From positions 1-64,000 of the forward strand of contig JBIKLF010000011.1 in the NCBI GenBank assembly GCA_044359955.1: a stretch of DNA of 64,000 bases. Direction: 5' to 3'. The notes below the pieces were generated by a model. That model saw nothing but the letters and a program-made list of their open reading frames with translations. It ran no database searches and was not told the origin of the DNA. Numbering within the stretch: the stretch's first letter is position 1; each line of letters begins with the position of its first letter. The translations under genes and the position numbers were made by a program. The stretch is from JACTMZ01 sp044359955. GTDB lineage: Bacteria > Verrucomicrobiota > Verrucomicrobiia > Chthoniobacterales > JACTMZ01. This document shows positions 34,574-43,695 of this stretch, one piece after another.

Positions 34574-36658
34574 ATGCTAAAGGTTCATTCTTCCACACCC
34601 GTGTCGTCAAACAATACCAACAAACCCGAAGATCAACGCCCCCGCGGCGGTGATCCTGACCCCCAGTTCAACTGGAGAGGACTCCTTCTCTTCGCTGTCG
34701 CTTTCGCCCTCATCGGCGGCGCCTTCATTTTCCGCGGCGGGAACCTCGCCCAGATCGACGAACTCACTTACCCGAAATTCTCCACCCTCCTGGCGGAAGG
34801 CAAAATCGTCTCCACGGTGGAAAAACCGGTCGAGCTCGTGGTCGAAGAAGGCCGCAATACCCAGACCATTTCCGGTTACTACCGCAAGATGGTCACCATC
34901 CCGCCGGCGACCGAACCCGAGGAACGCCTCGTCGAATTCCGCACCCCCATTTTCATGCCCTTCAACGGCGAAGCCTTGGAAAAACAATTGGCCGAAGCCG
35001 GCATCACACCATCCGTCCGCTCGGAATCCAACCTCCTCGCCACCACACTCATCGGGTTCCTTCCGATTCTCCTCTTTCTGGTCATCCTCTATTTCATCTT
35101 CCGCTCACAACTCAAGATGGCCGGCCGCGGCGCTTTCAACTTCGGCAAAAGCAAAGCCCGCATGATGGCGCGGGACAAAAACAAGATCACCTTCAAGGAT
35201 GTCGCCGGGATTGAAGAGGCGAGGGAAGAAGTCTCCGAACTGGTTGACTTCCTCCGCGATCCGAAAAAATTCCAGAAGCTCGGCGGCCGCATCCCCAAAG
35301 GCGTTCTCATGGTCGGACCTCCCGGCACCGGCAAGACCCTCCTCGCCCGCGCCATCGCCGGTGAGGCCGATGTTCCCTTTTTCTCCATCAGCGGCTCCGA
35401 CTTTGTCGAAATGTTCGTCGGGGTCGGCGCCTCACGCGTCCGTGACATGTTCGAACAAGGCCGCAAAAGCGCCCCCTGCCTCATCTTTATCGATGAAATC
35501 GATGCGGTGGGACGTCACCGCGGCCACGGCATGGGTGGCGGACACGACGAACGCGAGCAGACGCTCAACGCGCTCCTTGTCGAGATGGACGGCTTCGACG
35601 CGCAGGATGGCGTCATCATCATCGCCGCGACCAACCGCCCCGACGTTCTCGACCCCGCCCTCCTCCGCCCCGGCCGTTTCGACCGCCAGGTTACGGTCAA
35701 CCTCCCCGACGTGCGCGGCCGCGAAGAAATCCTCCGCGTCCACATCAAAAAAGTGAAAGTGGCCGACAGCGTCGACCTCGCGGTCATCGCCCGCGGCACC
35801 CCCGGTTATTCCGGCGCCGAGTTGGCCAACGTGATCAACGAGGCCGCCCTCCTCGCCGCCCGCAAAGGACTCAAAGCCATCACCACCCGCGAACTCGAAG
35901 AAGCGCGCGACAAGGTCCGCTGGGGCAAGGAACGCCGCAGCCTGGCCATCAGCGAAAAGGAAAAAGAAGTCACCGCCTACCACGAAGCCGGCCACGCCCT
36001 CCTGCTCGAACTCCTCGAGCACACCGCCCCGCTCCACAAGGTGACCATCATCCCGCGCGGCCCCTCCCTCGGTTCCACCATGTGGTTGCCCGAAGAGGAC
36101 AAATACAACACCCGCCGCAAAGAACTCCTTGATCACCTCGTCGTCATCATGGGCGGCCGGGTGGCCGAAGACATCGCCTTCGGCGACGTGACCAGCGGCG
36201 CCCGCGGCGACATCAAGCAAGCTACCGGCATCGCCCGCAAAATGGTCTGCCAGTGGGGCATGAGCGAGAAGCTCGGGATGATCGAATACGGCGAGGGTGA
36301 CGAGCCCGTCTTCCTTGCCCGCGACTTCAACCGCACGCGCGACTACAGCGAATCCACCGCGCAGGCCATCGACGCCGAGGTGAAACTGCTCATCGACGAA
36401 GCCTACGGCCGCGCGACCGCGCTCCTCACCGAGAAGCGCCCGCAACTCGAAATCATCGCCAAAGCCCTCCTCGAATGGGAAACCCTCGAGGGACCGCAAA
36501 TCCGCGACCTCATCGCGCACGGCGAAATGAAAAATCCGCCGCACCGCGATCCGCCCCCGCCGCCCATTCCGACCGAAGTCGTCCCCGTGACCAAGCCCGA
36601 GGAAAGAAAAAGCAGCGAGGGATCGCTCCCCGGTGACCTCTCGCCCGTTCCGGCCTGA
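34574..36658 (+). CDS. ftsH: ATP-dependent zinc metalloprotease FtsH
   Basis: A 694-residue membrane protease. Two membrane helices near residues 33-50 (GLLLFAVAFALIGGAFIF) and 158-178 flank a periplasmic part. The AAA+ module has VGPPGTGKTLLARAI (Walker A), CLIFIDEIDAVG (Walker B), ISGSDFVEMFVGVGA (pore loop) and ATNRPDVLDPALLRPGRFD. The zinc site is TAYHEAGHALL with the third ligand Asp in the GDVTSGARGDIKQAT segment. It degrades misfolded membrane and regulatory proteins. The Pro-rich C-terminal tail is typical of the enzyme in this group. Confidence 0.97.
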   Translation: MLKVHSSTPVSSNNTNKPEDQRPRGGDPDPQFNWRGLLLFAVAFALIGGAFIFRGGNLAQIDELTYPKFSTLLAEGKIVSTVEKPVELVVEEGRNTQTISGYYRKMVTIPPATEPEERLVEFRTPIFMPFNGEALEKQLAEAGITPSVRSESNLLATTLIGFLPILLFLVILYFIFRSQLKMAGRGAFNFGKSKARMMARDKNKITFKDVAGIEEAREEVSELVDFLRDPKKFQKLGGRIPKGVLMVGPPGTGKTLLARAIAGEADVPFFSISGSDFVEMFVGVGASRVRDMFEQGRKSAPCLIFIDEIDAVGRHRGHGMGGGHDEREQTLNALLVEMDGFDAQDGVIIIAATNRPDVLDPALLRPGRFDRQVTVNLPDVRGREEILRVHIKKVKVADSVDLAVIARGTPGYSGAELANVINEAALLAARKGLKAITTRELEEARDKVRWGKERRSLAISEKEKEVTAYHEAGHALLLELLEHTAPLHKVTIIPRGPSLGSTMWLPEEDKYNTRRKELLDHLVVIMGGRVAEDIAFGDVTSGARGDIKQATGIARKMVCQWGMSEKLGMIEYGEGDEPVFLARDFNRTRDYSESTAQAIDAEVKLLIDEAYGRATALLTEKRPQLEIIAKALLEWETLEGPQIRDLIAHGEMKNPPHRDPPPPPIPTEVVPVTKPEERKSSEGSLPGDLSPVPA

Positions 36659-36714
36659 GCCCCGGAACGCCGACCGCACCAACCTTGGAGGGCGCCCGAT
36701 CCAAAGCGGCGTCA

Positions 36715-36787
36715 TGCCGCCGCACTCCAAAACGCCTTCACCCCGCGCCATGCCCTTTTGGAGTGCGGTGGCAGAGCCACCGCTTTT
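36715..36787 (+). terminator. Nested hairpins after ftsH
   Basis: A long stem, GCCGCACTCCAAAA near 36718-36732 with TTTTGGAGTGCGG near 36757-36769, overlaps a short strong stem GCGGTGGC-AGA-GCCACCGC at 36765-36783 followed by TTTT. The second is a classical intrinsic terminator. The two folds are mutually exclusive. Confidence 0.7.
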
Positions 36788-36832
36788 CCGCCCGAGCGCC
36801 GATCCCCGGTGACAGCTGTGCGTTTCGCGGTT

Positions 36833-37822
36833 CTATAACCCCACGAACATCTCCGCGAATTCCAACTGGTCCGGACTGACCAAAGACCAAGCTTCCACCC
36901 CCCGCCGGCGCAAATCCCGCGCGAATTCGGACGCGTAGCCGTGCAGCGTCAGCACCCGCTGCGGTTGCACCAGTTCGACATACTTCAGCAGATCGTCATA
37001 GCCCGCGTGATCGCTCAGCGCAAACACCGCATCCACTTGGTATCGGTGCACCGCCCCCGGAGTCAGACCCCACCCGGTCACCATGGCCACGCGGCGCTTC
37101 TTGATCCGCTGCACCATGCGTGAGTTGCGCACGCTGGGCGGACAAATCAGCACATGGCCCGCCATGTTCGGAGCCTCGTATTCCGCGAACTCCGGCATGC
37201 CCGGCACGCCTTCACGGTAAATCTTGGTCAGCTTGGAGACCGCCCCGTGCAGCATCGGCTTCAACCCCGCTGCGGCCACCGCGCAGAGAATCTCCTGCGC
37301 TTTGCCCAGCGAATACCCCAGCAAGACCGGCACCGCGCCCTCCTCCAGCGCCTCGCGGCAGAACTGCACCATGTCGCCCAGCACCTGCTCCGCCGGCGGA
37401 AAGACAAACTCCGGTTTGCCGAACGTCGTTTCCATAATCAGCGTCTCGGCCGGCCGCCACTCGATCCGCTCGCTCGACAATCCCGCGCGCAATTTGAAGT
37501 CCCCCGTGAAAAGCAACGATCCTTCGCCCGTCTCGAGATACAATTGGGCCGACCCGTGGACATGACCCGCCGGCAGCAGCGTGAACTGCGCCCCGTGCAA
37601 CTCGCGTGTCTCGCCGAATTCAAGCACATGCTCCTGCGGCGAGACACCGATCCGCGACCGCATCAGCCGCGCCGTCCCCGCCGAGAGCACCGTCTCCCGA
37701 TGTTTTCCGATATGATCGCTGTGCGCATGCGAAACAAATGCGAATTCCCGCGCCCCACGCGGATCCAACCAAAGATCGATCGAAGGCACGTGCACCCCGC
37801 CGCGATAGTTCACCCCGATCAC
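36833..37822 (-). CDS. Metallo-beta-lactamase fold exonuclease-like protein
   Basis: A 329-residue protein from a GTG. FVSHAHSDHIGKH carries the first metal ligands, LPAGHVHGSAQLYLE and LLFTGDFKL the further ones, and the C-terminal ALSDHAGYDDLL plus LHGYASEFARDLR complete the beta-CASP-like pattern. It belongs to the group called ligase-associated DNA exonuclease or mRNA 3'-end processing factor. No DNA ligase gene is nearby, so the nucleic acid target is uncertain. Confidence 0.82.
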   Translation of the reverse strand: MIGVNYRGGVHVPSIDLWLDPRGAREFAFVSHAHSDHIGKHRETVLSAGTARLMRSRIGVSPQEHVLEFGETRELHGAQFTLLPAGHVHGSAQLYLETGEGSLLFTGDFKLRAGLSSERIEWRPAETLIMETTFGKPEFVFPPAEQVLGDMVQFCREALEEGAVPVLLGYSLGKAQEILCAVAAAGLKPMLHGAVSKLTKIYREGVPGMPEFAEYEAPNMAGHVLICPPSVRNSRMVQRIKKRRVAMVTGWGLTPGAVHRYQVDAVFALSDHAGYDDLLKYVELVQPQRVLTLHGYASEFARDLRRRGVEAWSLVSPDQLEFAEMFVGL

Positions 37823-37926
37823 CGCATTTCCTCCCTCGAGGGCGAGCGTCCCCGCGAGCCGGCCTCTGCGCCTTTTCCCTTACACCAAACCCGAGCGAAA
37901 TCAGGACGATCGACCAGCCTCCGGAA

Positions 37927-37992
37927 GGTAGGGACACGCGGCCCGCGTGTCCGCTGCCAAGAGAGCGGACGAGCGGGCCGCTCGTCCCTACC
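37927..37992. repeat. GTAGGGACACGCGG-type inverted repeat
   Basis: GGTAGGGACACGCGGCCCGC on the left faces GCGGGCCGCTCGTCCCTACC on the right. It is the second copy of the family at 19755-19818. It lies in the 370-base gap between the MBL-fold gene and the divergent HAD gene; the remainder of the gap shows no gene. Confidence 0.65.
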
Positions 37993-38191
37993 TCCAGTCG
38001 CTAAGCTCACGACATTTTCGTAGCCGGTGGGAGCGTCATCACCATCCCGCGCTCCCGCCAACCCCTCGGTGCCCTTTGCGTCCTCTGCGGTTTCCTCGTC
38101 CGCCCCTTCGAACGAACGACGATAAACCTGCTGGAAACCCCTACGCACGCGGGTATTATAACTCGTCCACGCCCCAAACGCGCCGCCTTTC

Positions 38192-39073
38192 ATGTCCGTT
38201 CCGCAAAGCACCATCGCCATAGTTTACGACTACGACCAGACCCTGAGCCCGAATTATATGCAGGAGGAAGCGATTTTTCCGCACTTCGGGATCGACGGAC
38301 GGCAGTTCTGGCAGCGCTGCGGCGATCTCGTGCAGAAGCACGGCTACGAGCACGAATTGGCCTACATGAAGGCACTCCTCGATTACCTCGAGCCAGACCG
38401 TCCGACCAACGCCCAACTCCGCGAACTCGGAGCCAAACTCAGCTTTTTCCCGGGCATCCCGCAAATGTTCGAGGAATTCAAATCCGGACTCCTCACCTCC
38501 GAGCATCAGGCCCATGGCATCGGCGTCGAGCACTACATCGTCAGCTCCGGGCTGAAAGAACTCATCGTGGGCAGCCGCATCGAACCTTATGTGCGGAAAA
38601 TTTTCGGTTGCGAATACGCGGAGGATGACGAAGGACACATCACCTTCCCCAAGCGCGTCATCAGCCACACGCAAAAGACACAATTTCTCTTCCGTATCAA
38701 CAAGGGCATGCTCGACCTCTCGCAGGACGTCAACGATCACATGCCGCCCGAACTACGTCCGGTCCCGTTCCAGAACATGATCTATGTCGGCGACGGACCG
38801 ACCGATGTCCCCTGCTTCACCGTGATGAAGCAAACCGGCGGCCGCGCCATCGCGGTTTACAATCCGGAGGACAAGTCGCGCGTCAGCTTCAAAAAAAGCT
38901 ACCAACTCACGGCCCACGCCGACCGCGTCAAACACATCGCCCCCGCCGACTACCGCGCGGGCAGCCACCTGCGCCTTCTGCTCGAGGAAATGATCATGGA
39001 AATCGCCGACAGCATCGTGGAAGGCCGCCGCGAAGACCTCGAAGCCGCCACCGTCCGCGCGCCCAAGCATTAA
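38192..39073 (+). CDS. HAD-superfamily hydrolase
   Basis: A 293-residue protein with all four HAD motifs: I, IVYDYDQTLSP with the nucleophile Asp near residue 13; II, YIVSSGLKELI near 120; III, the Lys in FPKRVISHTQKTQF near 155; IV, MIYVGDGPTDVPCF near 205. The cap between motifs I and II is helical, as in phosphoserine phosphatase-like enzymes. The substrate is unknown. A hairpin follows directly after the stop codon. Confidence 0.88.
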   Translation: MSVPQSTIAIVYDYDQTLSPNYMQEEAIFPHFGIDGRQFWQRCGDLVQKHGYEHELAYMKALLDYLEPDRPTNAQLRELGAKLSFFPGIPQMFEEFKSGLLTSEHQAHGIGVEHYIVSSGLKELIVGSRIEPYVRKIFGCEYAEDDEGHITFPKRVISHTQKTQFLFRINKGMLDLSQDVNDHMPPELRPVPFQNMIYVGDGPTDVPCFTVMKQTGGRAIAVYNPEDKSRVSFKKSYQLTAHADRVKHIAPADYRAGSHLRLLLEEMIMEIADSIVEGRREDLEAATVRAPKH

Positions 39074-39132
39074 AGTAGAAGCGGCATCCTGCCGCTTATC
39101 GTGTGGTCAAGCGGCAAGATGCCGCTTCTACT
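39074..39132. terminator. Long perfect inverted repeat after HAD gene
   Basis: AGTAGAAGCGGCATCCTGCC faces GGCAAGATGCCGCTTCTACT around an 11-base loop, starting with the base after the TAA stop. A near relative with GGCATCCTGCC lies after mmdB. It can stop transcription in either direction only weakly because no T-run follows; it may be a dispersed repeat used as a transcript end. Confidence 0.6.
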
Positions 39133-39136
39133 TAAA

Positions 39137-39247
39137 GTGCAGCGGCGGCGTTTGTCGCCGCGCCGCTTTGCCGAGGGGCTATCTCGCCAAGCCTCGGTTG
39201 TGGCGCGCAGGGTTTGTGATTCGCGGCACAGAGTGCCGCGGCTACAA
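39137..39247. repeat. REP-like repeat remnants
   Basis: GTGCAGCGGCGGCGTTTGTC at the left and GAGTGCCGCGGCTACAATAG at the right look like diverged arms of the TGTAGCGGCG family. The MFS gene starts 19 bases further on. Confidence 0.5.
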
Positions 39248-39265
39248 TAGATTTTTCTTCGACCC

Positions 39266-40555
39266 GTGACCTCCCTCCGCCGCAACCTCCCGCTCTTCAT
39301 CGCCTTCCGCGTTCTCTTCCACGCGCGGTTCTACTACCCGGTCATCGGCGTCCTCTTCCTCGATCTCGGGCTGACCCTCGAGCAATACGCCCTGCTCAAT
39401 GTCATCTGGGCGGTGGTCATCATCGTGCTGGAAATTCCCTCCGGTGCACTGGCCGACGTGATCGGACGCAAGCGCGTCATCGTGCTTGCTGCCGTACTCA
39501 TGGTCGTGGAAATGGCCGTCTTTGCCTTTGCCCCGCGCGGCGAATGGCTTTTCTTCTTCCTCGTGCTCAATCGCATCCTCAGCGGCGCAGCCGAAGCCTG
39601 TGCCAGCGGGGCCGACGAGGCTTTGGCTTATGATTCCCTGCCGGAGGGCGACCGCCAAACCACCTGGCCGCGGGTCCTCGAGTCGCTTATGCGCTGGAAG
39701 TCCGGCGGCTTTTTCCTCGCCATGGTCAGTGGTGCCGCGCTCTTCGACCAAGGCCTGATGGTCTCGCTCTTCGGTTGGACCGGTTGGACGCCCGGCACCG
39801 GCGTCACCGTGCGCTGGCCGGTCTACGCCACCCTTGTCACGTCGGTCCTCTGCCTGCTTGTCGCTTTGAATTTCCGCGAACCGCCCATGGCCCAGCCCAG
39901 CGGCCGTCATGCCACCGGGCGCGCCTGGCAAAACGTGATTGAAGGTGCCGTCCACGTCTTCACTTCCCGCCGCATCCTCTTCCTCATGGTGGCCGCCCTC
40001 CTCATCGACAGCTTCGTGCGGATCTTTCTCACCTTCGCCAGTAATTATTACCGGCTGATCGAGTTGCCTCCGTTCGTCAATGGCATGCTTGGCTCCACTC
40101 TCGCCCTCCTCGGCTTTGCCGTCGCACCAGTGGCCAAGCGCATGACCGCCCGGCTCGGCGTGGTCGCCAACTACACCATTGTCGCGGCGCTCGTGCTTGT
40201 CGGATTGACCGGCACCGCCCTGGCCGTGCCGTATTGGGGCGCCTGGGTCGTTATTCCCCTCGGCCTCTCCATGTCCGCCTTGCAGTTCTTCACCTCGAAC
40301 TATCTCAATCTCTGGACCGAATCCCACGTGCGCGCCACCGTGCTCAGCTTCCGCGGCGTGGCCTTCAACCTCGGCTATGCTCTCGCGGGAATTCTTTTCG
40401 CCCAACTCACTGCCCACCTCCGCACCACTCACCCCGAGGCGGGCGAGAACACCATTTTTAGCATGGCCCTTCCCTGGTTACCCGCCGGCTTTCTCGGCTG
40501 CGGCCTCATCCTCTGGCTGGCCCTGCGACTGGCCGTTCGGAAAAATCGCGAATAG
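39266..40555 (+). CDS. MFS transporter
   Basis: A 429-residue membrane protein with 12 predicted helices starting from a GTG. The cytoplasmic loop between helices 2 and 3 carries the major facilitator motif GALADVIGRKRVIVL. Helices 4-6 include LNRILSGAAEACASGADEAL, typical of drug or sugar exporters of the DHA-like MFS groups. Substrate is not predictable. It stands alone; the next gene is an ArsR regulator 66 bases later that might control it. Confidence 0.88.
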   Translation: MTSLRRNLPLFIAFRVLFHARFYYPVIGVLFLDLGLTLEQYALLNVIWAVVIIVLEIPSGALADVIGRKRVIVLAAVLMVVEMAVFAFAPRGEWLFFFLVLNRILSGAAEACASGADEALAYDSLPEGDRQTTWPRVLESLMRWKSGGFFLAMVSGAALFDQGLMVSLFGWTGWTPGTGVTVRWPVYATLVTSVLCLLVALNFREPPMAQPSGRHATGRAWQNVIEGAVHVFTSRRILFLMVAALLIDSFVRIFLTFASNYYRLIELPPFVNGMLGSTLALLGFAVAPVAKRMTARLGVVANYTIVAALVLVGLTGTALAVPYWGAWVVIPLGLSMSALQFFTSNYLNLWTESHVRATVLSFRGVAFNLGYALAGILFAQLTAHLRTTHPEAGENTIFSMALPWLPAGFLGCGLILWLALRLAVRKNRE

Positions 40556-40621
40556 ATCCATACCCGTCCGTGGCATTTTGCCCTTCTGTCCGCGTCCCGC
40601 GGCTGTTAAGCAGGCTGCATT

Positions 40622-40909
40622 GTGGCTAACAACGACCGAGGCAGGGCACAAATTGCAGGCGCTTTGTCCAACCACCGTCGCATCGAGATGATCCGGTTGC
40701 TCCAAGCACGCGGATCGCTCTGCGTCAACGAGGTGGCCCAGGAATGCCGCATCGACGTGGCCACGGCCTCCGAACACGCCAAGAAATTGCACGAGGCGGG
40801 TCTGATCAAAAAACGCGCGGAGGGCCGCAAAGTCCATTTGCACCCCACCCGGCGCGCGGCCACGCTGCTTGGTACCATCGACTTGCTGTGGGAGTCGCCC
40901 GCCGATTGA
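40622..40909 (+). CDS. ArsR-family helix-turn-helix regulator
   Basis: A 95-residue winged-helix protein from a GTG. It shows the ArsR layout: ALSNHRRIEMIRLLQARGSLC, then VNEVAQECRIDVATASEHAKKL (recognition helix) and a wing KKRAEGRKVHLHPT. No cysteine pair of the metal-sensing ELCVCDL type is present (only Cys in RGSLCVNEV and ECRID), so metal sensing is uncertain. It lies between the MFS gene and recG. Confidence 0.85.
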   Translation: MANNDRGRAQIAGALSNHRRIEMIRLLQARGSLCVNEVAQECRIDVATASEHAKKLHEAGLIKKRAEGRKVHLHPTRRAATLLGTIDLLWESPAD

Positions 40910-40934
40910 TGCTCCGGCGCGGCGGATTTCGAGC

Positions 40935-43010
40935 GTGAGCAAAGCTTCCGGTCCTGCGCATGAGGTCGCGCCGTTGCGCTGGGACTCCCCCTTGGCTGCC
41001 TTGCCCCGTCTGACCCCGGCCCGCCTCCGCGCATTGCAGGAGGCCGGTTTGCAAACCGTGCATGATCTCATCCGCCACTATCCGCGGCGCCACGAGGACC
41101 GCCGGAAGTTTCCCGCCTTTCCCTCTGCCGCCACACCCGAAGCATTGTGCCTGCGCGGCACAGTGCAATCGGTCAGGTCCGCTTATTTCGGACGACGCAG
41201 CCAATTCACCCTCGTGCTGGCCGAAAAATCCGGACACGTTCCCGCCGCCACCGTGCAATGCCGGTGGTTCAACCTCCGTTACCTTTCCAAAATTCTTCAA
41301 GCCGGACAGGACCTGGTCATCCACGGCCGACCGCGCGCCCTGAAAAAAGGCGGCGTGGTCTTCGATCATCCCGACTTCGAGGTCCTCGAGAGTGATGCTC
41401 CGGACAGCGCCCTCATCCACCTCAACCGCATCACTCCGGTCCATCCATCGATCGGAATCTGGAGTCCCCGCGCCCTGCGCCGCCTTGTTTTCGAGACCCT
41501 CGCGCAACTCTCCAGCGAAGACATCCCGCAACTCTGGCCAGCCGAACGCAACCTCACCACGACCGCCGCGCTCCGCGCCATCCACTTTCCCGCATCGGCG
41601 GACGAATTCGAGTCGGCCCGCACCCACCTCGCCCGCGAGGAACTTTTCGAAATGCAATGCGTGCTCGCCCGTCAGCGCGCGCGTCAGACCGGCGGCCGCG
41701 CCCCCGTCATCCCACGGCAAAGCAAACTTCTCGCCCGATTCCTCAAAGCCCTGCCCTTCAAACTCACCACCGCGCAAAAGCGCGTGCTCACCCACATCTT
41801 TGACGACTTGGCGACCGGACACCCGATGAACCGCCTCCTCCACGGCGATGTGGGCAGCGGAAAAACCGTGGTCGCCGCCACCGCCATGCTCGGCGCCATT
41901 GCGGCGGGACACTCCGCCGCGCTCATGGCCCCCACCCAAGTGCTGGCCCACCAGCATTACGACAATTTCCGCAAGCTGTTCGAACCGCTCGGTGTCCCCG
42001 TCGTCCTCCGCACCGCCGCCCGCCAAGAAAAATCCGGCACGGCCGGTCCGCGGATCGTCATCGGCACGCATGCCCTGCTCTTCGCCCCGGAAACCGTCGG
42101 CCGCCCCGCTCTCGTCGTGATCGACGAGCAGCACAAATTCGGGGTGCGCCAGCGGGCCAAACTTTCCGGGCAAGAACCGCACCCGCATGTCCTCGTCATG
42201 TCGGCCACCCCCATCCCCCGCACCCTCGCCCTCACCCTCTACGGGGACCTTGATTTGTCGCTGCTCGACGAAATGCCGCCCGGACGCATTCCCATCCGCA
42301 CGCTGGTCCGCGCACCGGAAAAACTCAACGAGGCCGCCGCATTTCTCCGGCAGAAACTCGACGAAGGACGCCAAGCCTACCTGGTCTATCCCGTGATCGA
42401 AGAGGGTGTGCGCACCGGGTTGAAAGCCGCCACCGCGGAATACGCGCGGTGGAGCGAACGGCTCGCGCCGCACTCCTGCGCCCTGCTGCACGGACGGCTC
42501 AAGGCGGAGGAAAAGGACCTGATCATGGCCAGCTTCCGCGCCGGGGAAACCCGCGTGCTGGTCAGCACCACGGTGATCGAAGTCGGCATCGATGTGGCCA
42601 ACGCCACCGTGCTGCTCGTCGAGAATGCCGAACGCTTCGGGCTGGCCCAGCTGCACCAGTTGCGCGGACGCGTCGGCCGCGGCGCGGAACAATCCTGGTG
42701 CATCCTGCTGGCCGGCGAAGATGCCGGGGACAAAATCGAGCGCCTGAAAATTCTCGAAGCAGCCTCGGACGGCTTTGCCATCGCCGAGGCCGACCTCGAA
42801 CTCCGCGGACCCGGCGACCTCCTCGGCACCGCACAGACCGGCCTCCCCCCCGTCCGCTTGGCCAAACTCCCCCGCGATCTGCCCCTGCTCGAAGAAGCCC
42901 GCACCGCTGCACAAAAACTCATGACCCAGGATCCCGAACTCCAAAGTCACCCGGCCCTCCGGGCACGCCTCGGATTCTGGGAAAAACAGCTCTTCGCTGG
43001 TGTCGCGTGA
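40935..43010 (+). CDS. recG: ATP-dependent DNA helicase RecG
   Basis: About 691 residues from a GTG at 40935. The N-terminal wedge domain includes an OB fold (about residues 60-160). The helicase motifs are RLLHGDVGSGKTVVAATAML (I), LMAPTQVLAHQHYDNF (Ia), VVIDEQHKFGVRQRAKL (II), VMSATPIPRTLALTLYGDLD (III), STTVIEVGIDVANATVLLVE (V), and QLHQLRGRVGRGAEQSWC (VI). It reverses stalled replication forks and unwinds branched DNA. A TTG at 40869 inside the previous gene is a less likely start. Confidence 0.95.
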   Translation: MSKASGPAHEVAPLRWDSPLAALPRLTPARLRALQEAGLQTVHDLIRHYPRRHEDRRKFPAFPSAATPEALCLRGTVQSVRSAYFGRRSQFTLVLAEKSGHVPAATVQCRWFNLRYLSKILQAGQDLVIHGRPRALKKGGVVFDHPDFEVLESDAPDSALIHLNRITPVHPSIGIWSPRALRRLVFETLAQLSSEDIPQLWPAERNLTTTAALRAIHFPASADEFESARTHLAREELFEMQCVLARQRARQTGGRAPVIPRQSKLLARFLKALPFKLTTAQKRVLTHIFDDLATGHPMNRLLHGDVGSGKTVVAATAMLGAIAAGHSAALMAPTQVLAHQHYDNFRKLFEPLGVPVVLRTAARQEKSGTAGPRIVIGTHALLFAPETVGRPALVVIDEQHKFGVRQRAKLSGQEPHPHVLVMSATPIPRTLALTLYGDLDLSLLDEMPPGRIPIRTLVRAPEKLNEAAAFLRQKLDEGRQAYLVYPVIEEGVRTGLKAATAEYARWSERLAPHSCALLHGRLKAEEKDLIMASFRAGETRVLVSTTVIEVGIDVANATVLLVENAERFGLAQLHQLRGRVGRGAEQSWCILLAGEDAGDKIERLKILEAASDGFAIAEADLELRGPGDLLGTAQTGLPPVRLAKLPRDLPLLEEARTAAQKLMTQDPELQSHPALRARLGFWEKQLFAGVA

Positions 43011-43194
43011 CGCCCAGATCCTCCCCACTTGTCGCGGCAGTCAGCCGAGGCTTGGCGAACCGAAGCGCAGCGAAGATGGGTCGCTTAAAGCGAACAACTG
43101 ATACCGTCGGCGAAGCCGGAGATAGCCCCGAGGCAAACAGGTCGCCGTGGCGATCAACTGATATGACCGCCGGAACATTAGCTTGGATAAGCGT

Positions 43195-43221
43195 CCGGCG
43201 CTCACAGAGCGCCGCTACAAA
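43195..43221. repeat. REP arm at RAYT 3' end
   Basis: CCGGCGCTCACAGAGCGCCG followed by CTACAAAA. The transposase stop codon lies within it (TTGTAG on the minus strand). The matching, oppositely oriented arm is on the other side of the gene at 43696. The 180 bases to its left are repeat-like with no gene. Confidence 0.75.
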
Positions 43222-43688
43222 AGCAGATTCTTGCGGTATTCGAGTTCGTGAATCTCCCCCGCATACGGCCAATCCTCGGCACGATCCACCAATCCCGCCC
43301 GCGCTGGATTCGCCCGCACATACTCCCACTTTTGCGAGTAGGATTCGCTGCCACGCATGATGTGATCGAAGAACCCTTTCTGCCAATGCGGGGGTGGTTC
43401 CCCGCGAGCCCGCAAGACCTTGGAGATGCTGTTCTTGAGTGACCGGATCCACTCGGGGAGCCGAATCTGGTCGTCCTCGAGAACAACAAAGAGATGCAAG
43501 TGATCCGGCATCAAAACATACCGTCCCACCCAAGCACCACGCGCAGATCCCTTCTTCACCAATCCCACAAACGCCTCATGGATCAAGTCACTCGCCAGCA
43601 ACTCGCGGCGGTCAGCAGTGCACGCCGTGACAAAGTAAATCGGCCACCTTTCGTAGGTTGTCTCCAAACGTCGCAATCGCTCGGCCAT
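43215..43688 (-). CDS. REP-associated tyrosine transposase (RAYT)
   Basis: A 157-residue Y1/IS200-like transposase. The HUH metal motif is MPDHLHLFVVLED, and the tyrosine nucleophile is probably in WEYVRANPARAGLV, whose NPxRAG text is typical of RAYTs. WPIYFVTACTADRRELL gives the N-terminal strand. RAYTs are domesticated single-copy transposases that spread REP palindromes by acting on their hairpins. Here the gene is bracketed by copies of the TGTAGCGGCG palindrome, which strongly suggests it moves them. Confidence 0.92.
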   Translation of the reverse strand: MAERLRRLETTYERWPIYFVTACTADRRELLASDLIHEAFVGLVKKGSARGAWVGRYVLMPDHLHLFVVLEDDQIRLPEWIRSLKNSISKVLRARGEPPPHWQKGFFDHIMRGSESYSQKWEYVRANPARAGLVDRAEDWPYAGEIHELEYRKNLLL

Positions 43689-43695
43689 CCAACCC

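Noticed and set aside
40806..43028. A 740-codon frame opposite recG
   Set aside because: All RecG helicase motifs are on the plus strand; the antisense frame is open because of GC bias.
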